DNA of 64,000 bases, taken from positions 9,982,001 to 10,046,000 of the forward strand of contig NC_063988.1 of assembly GCF_932276165.1 (NCBI RefSeq). Reading direction: 5' to 3'. Source of the DNA: Plutella xylostella (Eukaryota > Arthropoda > Insecta > Lepidoptera > Plutellidae). The position numbers and the translations under genes are program-made. The notes below the pieces were generated by a model. It was not told the DNA's origin. It was given only the letters and a program-made list of their open reading frames with translations, and did no database searches. This document shows, in pieces, positions 10,801 through 22,800 of this stretch (its first letter is position 1; every line of letters begins with the position of its first letter).

Positions 10801-13800
10801 TTGCAGTCTAGCAACAGCCGAAATGTTTCGTTCTACCAAAAGTTGCTGTCGCTGCATTAGTGTTGGCGGCAGTTTACATTAGAGCCTGGCCACAAAACTG
10901 CGTTGCCTCGTCGCATCACAAAAATCTGCAACTATTTTGGAAGTTATCCTGTAAAAATTCTAAAAAGTGCGACAGTAATCATACTGTCGCACTTTTTAGC
11001 GATGCGATGCGACGTCGCAGTGTTGGACAGTGGCCCTTATAGAGTATAATTCTCACCAACTGGTCATTTCAGCTATTAGGCGCCTGCCTCGGGTTGGGCT
11101 TGACGCATCGCACGTAGAAGGGCTCCTTGCTGAGCAGCCCCCGCATCAGCGACTGCATCGAGTCGCTACACAACGAGCCTCCTCGAGTGACGCATTTTTA
11201 CCATCATTATAAGAAGAAAACCGGATAATTATTCCACTTCTTACAAAAAATGGCTGTGTCAATAACTACTTTTTGACAGAAGTGGGACAATTCTGACGTA
11301 CGTAGGAACTTTATGGATAAATGCGTAAGCATCGAAAGGTTCTGGTAACTTATGCTATGGTGGCTTCGTTTTAGGAGCGCATCGTTGCATGTCGCACTGA
11401 CCTGTCACAGTGACGTGTCGTTCGATGAAAAACTACTGTGGCAGTCGCCGTTTTAGTCTAGCAACAGCCAAAATGTTTCGCTCTACCAAAAGTTACTGTG
11501 GCTACATTAGAGTTGGCGGCAGTCAAAATTGAGCCTACAAGGTATAATTCTCACCAGCTGCTCATCCCAGCTATTCGGCGCCTGCCTCGGGTTGGGCTTG
11601 ACGCAGCGCACGTAGAAGGGCTCCTTGCTGAGCAGCCCCTGCACCAGCGCCTGCATCGAGTTGCGGAACAGGGTCGCGGCTGATGGTGGACGTTTGGAGG
11701 TCTGTGGAGTAATTAATAAATAAATTAGGTTATTTTATCGGAGGACAAGAATCGCTTTGTATCGCTGAGCCAGCGGAGTAAGTAAGTATTGCCGGTACTA
11801 TACATAGTCAAGAGTTACTGACCTAACAAAGATGTAGCCTGACTACCAGGAGTTTTTTACGTACACCAAATTACCCCTATTTTTATGAAGTAAAACGTTT
11901 TGTGTTGGTATTGTCCTGATGTGCCGTCTGCAATATTAAATGTACTTGAATATTGTAGACGGCGTCAGTAAGCTAGTCTTTTCCGTTTTAGAGTAATTTA
12001 GTGCTATGGTGACAGGAACTCTTGTGAGTGTATTACCGCTCTGAGTTTTACAGAACCTCATATCATCATATATGCGAAAGCAAATTCATTGAATTTACTA
12101 AATGGAGGGTAATACGGGATGCTATTGGGATCCATAATATATGTATGAACTTTTTCATTGCTGGTCATTATACCTTCTGTATAGTGGTGCCGCCCTCCGG
12201 CCACATGTCCTTCAGTGAAGCATTAGTGGACGAGTGCAGCAGCCGCTTCAGGTCCTGCCAGAGAGAGTCCTGGTTCTTGTCCATGAAGTTTGTGATTGCG
12301 TAGGTCACTTCGCCTGCGTAGTGGCTGTGGGGGAAGAAAATAACATTTTGTTAGCACTACGTCGAAAATTTCCACTTCCAGAAAGGATTAATAAAGAGCA
12401 CTTACAGCGAACGCCAGCAAGGCAGTTATTGCTGGTCGGTAAATATGTAGAAAAATTATAATCCCCTTCAAATAAAAATGAAAATTAAAGGTCCGGACTG
12501 CGCCGTTTGCTATTGCTACTGTGGTGAAAGTATTAGCCAGTCAGGTTAGTTCTCGGACTGCCCCACCTGCGTCGGACGTATATAAGGTACACTTGATATA
12601 TCACTCAGGAAACTAATTTCATAAAGACATTAATCATTCGTTCAAATAGCCAAATTTTGGCCCACTCACGTAAATTAATCTGAAAGTTATTTGTATACAA
12701 AAGCAAATCAAATCCAAATATTGATTTGTAAATATGTGTGGAAAAGAAGTAAAATAAATAAATGGGGTACTGACGTGATTCTAAAGTCGACCCCGTGCTG
12801 CAGTTTCTTATCCGTCGGCGCGAGTTGTCTCGACGTGTAGTGCTTGTGTCCGCTGAGACGCTTGTCCATCGCCTCTAGCAGCTGTCTGTCAGATATCTAG
12901 AACGATAATTAAGTCATGGTTATACAGGCTGTTGGTAAATTGGTGGTGTAAGTGGAAAGGTGTGGTTATCGTTCTGAATAAGTTTAGTTTTAGGACTTAG
13001 GTTTACGTGAAAATAATAATACTTTAGTAATTTTTACTTTTTTTTTGGGGGTAGGAGCAAAAAAAAGGAACAATTAAGATAAGAAACTCTTTTAATTAAT
13101 AATAATATTCATAGTTTATTTACACTTTTTGTGGCATATTTACTATTGGGATATGTGCAAAATTGACCAATAATTGTTATCTGCACGAACCTGCACCTCT
13201 ATGCCGCAGTAAACACTTCTGTCTAACTGGCCCTACCCACTGTTAACACCACTGCATAACACAAACTTAAGAATGGCCACTGCTAAGGACATCCTGGAGA
13301 AGCAGATGAGCATTGAGTCCTCAATCACATCCCGGCTCAATGACTTCGAGAAGAGGCTCACTGCATCCACTGCTTCCGCTGACAAGACGACTGATCTCGG
13401 GGCCCTGGCCAAGGACTTCGCTTTGTTCAAGGAGATGGTTGTGGGTGTCCTACGCCTTCTGCAAGACCAAGTGGCCAGCCTGACAGGACGGGTCGAGGAG
13501 ATGGACCGCCACAGTCGGCTTAATGCCCTATTGTTCACCGGCGTAGAAGAGCAGGATGGAGAGGACCCGGCAGCAGTCATCACAGGCATTGTGACAGGCA
13601 AGATGGGCTTGGCCGACTTCCAGCGGAGTCAGATCCATCACTGTGTAAGGATTGGTGCTACAAACCCAAGAAGGCCGCGACCAATCCTTGTCAAGCTGAA
13701 CTCAATCTCGGCCAAAGCTTCAATATGGGGACGTAAGACGCAGCTGAAGTCGAGTGGCACTGTTGTCGGTGAGTTCCTCACAAAGAGCCGGCAGGAGTAC

Positions 13801-16800
13801 TACGCCCGCGCGCGCCGACACTTCGGAGTCAGCGCGTGCTGGACGATGAATGGCGCCGTGCATGTGAAACTCGCTGACGGCAACAAGGCGACCATCGTCT
13901 CGGCGGCGCAGCTGGACGAGCTCTGCAGGAAGCATCCTGCAGTGGCTCCGACGACCACGGCAGCGGCCGCCAAGACTCCTGGCGATAAGCCTGTGTCCAA
14001 GCCAAGCAAGCCAGTTACGAGGAGCAAGGCCACTATTCCAGCCAAGGACAGGCGCTAGTGTTGAGCGTGACATGAGTTTTTTCTAACAATTTATTCTCGT
14101 TTGCTCTTTCATAATTTATTTTCTTACAAAGTGTAGGTTAGGTATTATAGTGTTACAATCATGGAAGTAATAATACAACAGGAATGCGCACTCACCAAAA
14201 TGATGCAAACAAAAATAGACCTAACGTATTCACCTTAAGATTTATATTTGAAGTGAAAGAGGCCGCGAGCCGATAGAGAGGGTTACCACAGAGCCCTTCC
14301 TCTCTTTCTAACAATTGCCAGGATTTAGTCGTGTAAACTTTAGTAGATTTTGTACGAAGAGAGCTATGCAAAAAAAATATTAAATTAACTCATAGACTAC
14401 TGTATATCATATCATTTTCAAAAACAAATTTATAATAAATCATTATAAACATGTAATTTTATGAAATATTTGGTATTTGTGTGAATAATAATTTCATTAA
14501 AAATATTGGTAGTTTTTCTAAATACTTTACGACAAGACCGAAGTTGTCAAGATGACGGATGACGTTTATACTGTTGTGAGAGACGTTATGGTTAGGGTGA
14601 CCATTCATTCGTACTTTTGAATCACAATTAGGACCTGTTTCATTCAACTTTTTGTTTTATTTTATACCTAAGTATCTTTAGGTATTATTGTGGCTGTTAT
14701 CTTATAAGGCTGGTAAAGAGTTATGAGCTGTTGATTTTTTGGTGATAGATATGAGTATTATAAGATAATTGATCAAGCTTAAAACCGGCGGAAGCATTTA
14801 GGTTGAGATATTTTTTTTGAAATCTTTTAAGCGCCCGCTTCTCACGCCAGAGATGCGGGTATCGAATCCCGGCGCTGACATGTTACTGACTTACCAATGA
14901 GTTCTTTGAATTTAAGTACGATGTATACCGAGACACTAAATTGAATATTTTTTATTTGACTGCTCTCGATTTAATAAAAAAATTTAAAGATCGGCTCTTC
15001 AACGAATTAATGACGTCATTGGCTTCCGTGAAGCCGTTGACGTCATAAAAATCGTGACTCAGTGAATATTTACACTTTAGATTGACAGAAGTGATATTGA
15101 ACATTTTTATTCTCTTTGGTTGAAACTTTAACCTTGCGGAGCGTATTGAAGGACAGATTTAATTTAATTTAATAAGGTACCTACTTACCCCAAAGAAAAT
15201 AAAATAGCATAGTAACGTGTAAATAAAGAAGAACCAATAAATACATTGTATTATACTTATTATAAAAATGTGTGTTGTTTGATTTCTTATTAATTACGTC
15301 AATCCTAACTCTCTAATTAAAACCAGTCCATCTTAGTAGAATTTGGTACAAAGACAGATTGTTGTTGCTAGTTCAAACCTTGGGAATATCTAATTGATAT
15401 GGAAAAAAAACATATCAATATTACATTGCAGTTTGCGCTACAACAACACATCTATACAAATTTTACCTTCACCCCATTTGTTTACTCAATTGTCATATCA
15501 CCAAAATACATTCGTATACCTACATTGCAATCGAATTATTCGAATAATAGGTGACTTTGAGACCATCGACACCTATTCGCGACATGATAGATTAGAAGTT
15601 TAGTAATGTCTCATGAATTACCTAAAATTATGGTCACCAAAAATAGAAAGAGATGGAGGGCTCCGTGCTGACTATCTCTGTCGGCTCGTTTTTTTGGTGC
15701 AGTGCGCATTCCTGTTGTATTATTACTTCCATGGTTACAATAGTGCGTGCAACTTTTTAGGTTATTTTATCTGTCATTGTCACTGTTTGACACCGGTAAT
15801 GTCATCATTAGTTGTCAATGTCAACTTATTGTCACAATTTTCTTTTTTTCTGTGTCCATAGAACAAAGTGTTGATGGTTGATGTACGTCACGTTTCGTTT
15901 TACGCAAAAGTTTGTTTATTTTTTTTTTGTTACCTACACTGTGCTGCACTTAGGGGTGTATAGTTGGTGCAATCAACATTAATTGTATTGTATTATTAAT
16001 TCGTAGGTTTATAATATTATTTTATATTGTAGGTAAAATACATAGTTAGTAGGTATATTATTTATTTTTATACTTAATTGTAGGTATATATATATTTATT
16101 TTAATTATATTGTAATATGAGTATATATGATTCTGCCGATAGTGATGATGATACTTACCTTTCTTGCTCTTCTATTGGATCCATTAGTAATTGTGATTTG
16201 TCGTACGTTCAGCTCTCATCTGGTCTCAATACAGAATTTTCGAACTGTCGGAAATCTCTGAATGTAGTTCACATCAACGCTCAGAGTATTCCCGCACACC
16301 ATTCCGATATGCTTACGTCCTTCGATAACAACAACATTCATGCCGTTCTTGTTTCAGAATCATGGTTGAAACCCTCACTCGACTCCTCTTTGTATCCACT
16401 ACCTGGCTTCCAGCTCATCCGGAATGATCGCGTCAATAAAGGCGGTGGTGGAGTTGCAATATACCTTCGTAGCCACATACCATATTCCATCATTAGTAAA
16501 TCTCCGAGTGAGTATTCTGGGAAGGCAGAACACCTTCTTATAGAAGTACGTCTCGGCTACAGCAGGATTCTCCTCGGAGTTTACTACAGCCCCTCACTGA
16601 CTGTCAATTACTTTGATTCTTTTGAAAAACTTCTCGATGATTACTCTCCTTTATTTGACAATACCATAGTCATGGGCGATTTCAATACTTGTCTTTTAAA
16701 GAACGATTCTCGATCCAAGTCTCTGCACTCTATCGTTACGTCAAAAAATCTGCACATCTTACCCTTAGTTGCAACTCACCATCCGCCTAATTCAGAACCG

Positions 16801-19800
16801 ACTTTGTTGGATTTGATCATCGTGTCCTCATTAGACCTCGTCATTAAGCATGGTCAGTTAGCAGCTGACTGTTTTTCTTATCACGATCTTCTTTATCTTT
16901 CATATAAGATTCGTACTCCGAAACCCAAGAAGCGTACCATTCTCCAGCGTAACTTTAAAAAGGTGGACGAGCAGCAATTGTGCGAAGATGCTAAGGCTAT
17001 TGACTGGGCACAGCTGAACGACATAGACGACATTGACGAGAGGGTTGTTTTGTTTAACTCTCTCCTCACCGACCTTTTCGATAAACATGCACCCCTCCGT
17101 CCAGTCCATGTTAAACAGCTGCCTGCCCCTTGGCTCACAGATGACATAAAGAGGCTCATGTCCAAACGTGATCACGCCAGATTTCGCTACAAGAAGCAAC
17201 CCACTGAGGAGCACGAGCGGATGTACAAGGAGCTGAGAAATCGATGCAATAGAGTGTGTAGGGATGCGAAACGCCGACATATCCACAATACTATAGAAAA
17301 CTGTGATAATTCACAGTTATGGAACTTCCTCAAATCTTTGGGCATAGGGAAAACCAAGGCAACTTCAAACATCAATACTGACCTTTCTGCTCTCAACAAG
17401 CATTTTTCAACTCCCCCTCTGGTTCTAAATGATCACATTAAAGCCACAACTCTAAATCATCTTTCTGCTATGCCTTTCCCTGACTGCCCTTCGTTCAACT
17501 TCAAACTTGTTTCTGGCCGTGACGTTAAGAGATGTATTTCGGCGATAACCAGCAAAGCAGTAGGCATTGATGACATCAGTGCCTCCATGGTAATTCCAAT
17601 ATTGGACGTTATTTTGCCCCACATAACCAATCTCATGAACCTTTCTCTCCTGTCCAAATCCTTTCCTAGCTTATGGAAGAATGCATTTATTCTTCCACTG
17701 CCAAAAGTCCCAAATCCTACGTCTTTGTCACAATTTCGACCAATTTCTATTTTACCTTTCCTCTCAAAAGTCCTCGAACGTCTCGTCTTTGAACAGTTTT
17801 CCAGTTTCCTTTCCAACAACGATCTCCTTAACCCTCTCCAATCCGGCTTTCGTCCAGGCTACAGTACAGTTAGCGCCCTAATCAAAGTGACCGATGATAT
17901 TCGTAGTAACATAGACAAGCAACACGTTACTGTCCTCGCGTTGCTGGACTTTAGTAACGCATTTAATACGGTCGACTTTGATCTACTCCTCGGTATTTTA
18001 CACACTCTTAACGTATCTCCGGCAGTCACTAGTTGGTTCGAGTCTTATCTCAAGGGACGCAAGCAGTGTGTACGTACCGACAGTGAGAGTTCCACTTGGT
18101 GTCCAGTACTTGCGGGCGTCCCTCAAGGCGGCGTTCTTTCTCCTTTGCTTTTTTCCTTGTTTATTAACATCTTAGCCAATAAACTCACTTCTCTCTACCA
18201 TCTATACGCGGATGATCTCCAGCTCTACACTAGTGCACCTCCCGAAAATCTCAACTCTGCTGTTAGTCTCATCAACACCTACTTAGAGATTATCTCCAAG
18301 TGGGTGAAATCTTTTGGTCTGCTGCTAAACCCCACAAAGTCTCAAGCGATCGTTTTTGGCAGCTCCAGAATGCTACGCAAGATTGACTTTGCAACAGCGA
18401 TGAGAGTCAGGTATGACCAATCGGACATACAATATGTGGCTTCAGTCAAAAATCTCGGCGTGATCATGGACAGCACTCTCTCTTGGGTTCCCCAAGTTGA
18501 TGCTGTGAGCAGGAAGCTTTTTGCATCTTTCCACTCTCTTAAACGCTTGCAGTATTTCCTACCGCTTAACACTAAAATTACGTTGGCACAGTCTCTACTG
18601 CTCCCAATTCTCGATTACGCTGACGTAAGCTATCTTGACCTCACTGAAGAGCTACTCAATAAACTCGAACGTCTCCAGAACTTATGTATCCGATTCATTT
18701 TTGGATTACGTAAGTATGATCACATTTCAGAGTATCGTGCTCAATTGAAGTGGCTCCCAATTCGCCTTCGCCGGAATACTCACATTCTTAACATGTTATT
18801 CAATGTTTTGAATAACCCTTCTTCCCCACAATATCTTAAATCTAAGTTTTCATTTCTCTGCTCCCACGGCCGAGCGTTGAGATCTACAGAGAACAAGATG
18901 TTGAGTGTGCCTGACCGCAACGCTGCTTCATATAGCGACTCGTTCGCTGTGAAGGCGGCGTGCCTGTGGAACACCTTGCCCGTGAACGTGCGACTATCAC
19001 CTTCGCTTGCTACTTTTAAAAAGAGCGTAAAGGATCATTATCATCAAACCTTAGGTTGGTAAATTATATTTATTTATGTATATAATATATTATATATGTA
19101 TGTATTAACATAGTTAGTCGGTATATATTAAGTAGGTATTTTTTGTCTTTTAGTTTTTTTTTTTATATGTGTATCTGTATGTATTATTATTATTTAAGTA
19201 GGTTAAATAAATAGGCATTAGTCATTCTAATTTATAGGTATATTTTGGACATGTTAGTCGTTAGTATAGTTCTATGTCTAGTTTAAATTGTTTTTTATTT
19301 TATTTTTATTATTGTATAAAAGAGTTTCGTGTGAATATCACTTTAGTTTTCCACCAACCAAGGGTTGGCTGGAAGAAATTGCTTCTTGGCAATAAGCCCG
19401 CCTTTGTGTACTTCTTACTTTTTCTGTCTTCATGTTTTTGTCTTTGTTTTGTGTATACAATAAAGTGTCTATAAATAAATAAATAATTTTGACAAAGCAT
19501 GCAGTTTTCTAACAACTACTGTCATGTCTGAACCATTTTGTCTTATACGTGTTCGTACATTGGGAATTAAATTAATTTACGTTATAATTGTAGTACCAAT
19601 AGGTAGCCGATGTGTGATGGAGTAGCTCACCACGACGAAGCCTGGCTCGATGGCTTGAGGCAGAAAAGACTTCGTGCAGTTCAAGAACCGTCTGCAGACT
19701 CACGCTACACTTGCGATCTCTGTGGCAGAAGGTGTCGAGCTGCAATCGGACTCTACAGCCATAGAAAAAGATGTGCTCCTCTTCCCATCGAATGGATTGA

Positions 19801-22800
19801 CGCTGCAACTATCATCTGATCAAGATGTCGTGGCCAATGATGAATAGGTAGCCGAAAGGTGGTTAGTCAGATGGACATAAGTTGTGGAAAAAAAGTTGTT
19901 CTGAATGACTCAAGTTATCCACTTTCGCTAAATTTTTGTAGCACCCTGTATCACATACCAGGTCATACCTTAGTAGGATTGAGACAGGCCTCATCCATGA
20001 TAGCTATAATCCCTTAGTACGATAAGTTGTTCAGTATGACCCAAGTCACCCCCTTTCGGCTTACTATATCTTTTTGCAACACCCTACACCGGCTTACTAT
20101 ATCTTTTTGCAAATCAGTCCATACCTTAGTAGGATTGAGGCAGGCCTCGTCCATGATGGCAATAATCCCCTGGTGCGGCGCATCAACGAGCTCGCAGATG
20201 ACGCGGTTGTTGAAGTACGCGACCGGCGTCCACGTGATGCCCTCGCGGGAGTACTCTTCTTGCTCTTGTTTGAGCACTAGTTCTGTGAGGGGATAGGGAC
20301 ATAGTTAGTGGTTAGGTTTAGATCTTTAAGAGAAGGCTTGGTAAGGAAACTTTGGAGAAACACATTGGAAATGTTTTGTGTTAGTGGTTTCAGTTGTAGA
20401 TGGCGCCAGTTTAGAAACGAAAAATGAAGTTACAGTAACCTTTTACTGTAACTTCATTTTTCGTTTCTAAACTGGCGCCAAGAGCTTCCAAACATCATAA
20501 TTGTATGAAGAGCGATGTTAAAAGAGGGACGTTATAAATATGTCAGGTCTATATATTTGGCCAAATTTGGTTAAGTTTTTTTCAGCTATAGATCATTTTC
20601 ATCTCAAAATACTAAGGGCCTGTTTCACAATGTCTTCCTAATGGCTGCCTGTGTAATAAAAAACAGGCTGACACTCTCTATAATTATGTTTTAGATACTG
20701 TCAGCACATCTTTATACCATAGGTAGCCACTATCCAGCCATTGTGAAACAGGCCTTAAAACGATAACCGAAAACTCACCAATAAACAGCTGCTGCAGCTT
20801 CTCGTTACAGTAGTTAATACAGAACTGCTCGAAGCTGTTGGTGTCGAAGATCTCGAAGCCGTAGATGTCCAGCACGCCGATCACGGAGCTCGCGTGCGTG
20901 CCGGACGGGACGTCGATCGCTTTGTTTATCTGTGGGTGGAGAAAAATATATGGCATTAATATTTAATTATAAATATATAATATATATGATATGTATTATA
21001 AGGCCTATCACAAGTTCAGTTAACTCAAGTCGCTAGCGTAATTCGATAACAATTTGAGTGACGTCTTGATCAGCGCCCCTGTCGGTAATGTTAGAAACTA
21101 ATAAAACGCATACAAATTCCAGTGACTTTCTATCGAATTAGTATCGACTTAAGTCGACAACACTGGTGATCGGGGCTCTGTGCTGCCGAACTGTGTACAA
21201 AGATGCGACATGGCAGAGTAGTCAGTGTTACATAGGAAAGTTACATTAAAAAAAAAAAAGATATTCGCAAGAAACTTCTGCAGCTATTTAGTATGATCTG
21301 ATAAAATTACAATAATAATAATTGGCCAGCATTCTTCTCAATCTTATTTCATAACAAGTAGCTAGTAATTATACACACAGGACACAGGTCATACAAATTA
21401 AATTTACTTATTAAAATGTCCTCGACTACGACTTGCAGACATAGTTCAAATCAATTAGCAGCTAATATTAGCACACGAGTAACGATTTAAGATCATACTG
21501 CGCATGATCACCTATGAAAATAAATATCGGCTTATGTTTTATTGACTTATTTTGGATTTGCCTAATGTATTTGGCCCTCGAAAGGTAGATTAGAGCGAAA
21601 GATGGCGTCGGATTAGGTCCTATAGGTATTCAGTAATTAGCTAATTAGTCCCATCGTGTTTAGTAGCGCTAGTGTTGTATCGTTTGCTTTCGTCTAAGGC
21701 GGTATTTATACTAATCACTGTAAAAATGGCCACGGAATACAATCCGTCCTTCGACTTCGGCCGACATGCGATACAAAGACGATCTGGTCCCATGATGGTC
21801 TGGCGATAAAGAAATGTTTACATAAAAATATCGATAAATACATCCTTCGAGCCTAACCAACCTGCTGCACGATCCACGCGAAGAGCCGGTCTTGGCGGCC
21901 TTGGCTCGGCGTGGCGCGTGGCGGCGGCGTCGTGCAGCGAGTGCTGCTTGCTGACCAGCTCCCCCCGCGCACCCCCCCCCCCGCCGTGCACGCCTGTAGC
22001 GACCAGCCAGTGTGCCGGGGGGGGGGGGGGGTACGTGGTCGCAGTGACTTACCGACGCGATCTACGTCGATAAAGTCGTTTCTATAACCGTAGCGCCGTA
22101 TTTATGGCGAATCGCGATAGTGTCTATAAACTCTTTTATCGCAAATTGTGATATATTAAGGGGCCGTCCATTAATCACGTGAGGCTCAAAGGGGGGGGGG
22201 GGGGGGAGGGGGTACGGCAAACCTCACGAAACATCACGTTGGGGGAGGGGGGGTCTCGTGAGACATCACGTGTATTAATTTTTTGTCAAAAAGCGCTAGG
22301 TATTTTTGAACCGAAATTTTGATTGATGAAAATTAAGGCCACCACCGTGTTACTGCCCTCATCAGATCCTCACGAGACCATACCTCAACCAGCACCATGA
22401 GACTGTATTTTTGATCCCTAACCTAATGTTCCTGCGTATAGTCATCACTTCGACCCATTCGCTATATTCCTGCTCCTCATCAGACCTTTACGAGACTGTA
22501 ATGTCACGAGAATATTGTCCACTATCTAATTTAATTTAATTTAATGTATTGAATATACTAGAAGAATTATGCTTCCTCAATTTCAAATCAAATTATGTTG
22601 GTGTCATAAAAGTTGAAAAAGTGCAATGGCAACCAATGTGCAGTGATTTTGTATCTGTACACGATTAGATCGCGAGCTGTCAGCGCTGCCTAAACCGACG
22701 TGACCCTTCTTTGGAGGCCAGCGGCCGACTGAGTCAAACGTCACTTGTGTTTATGATTTTATAACACAGAAAACCGCCATAGATATTTGTATGAAGATTT

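Noticed and set aside
8187..11164. Extra exon copies as mutually exclusive alternative exons
   Set aside because: All copies lack the 5' exon part and an acceptor, and some carry frameshifts, so they cannot replace the full exon.
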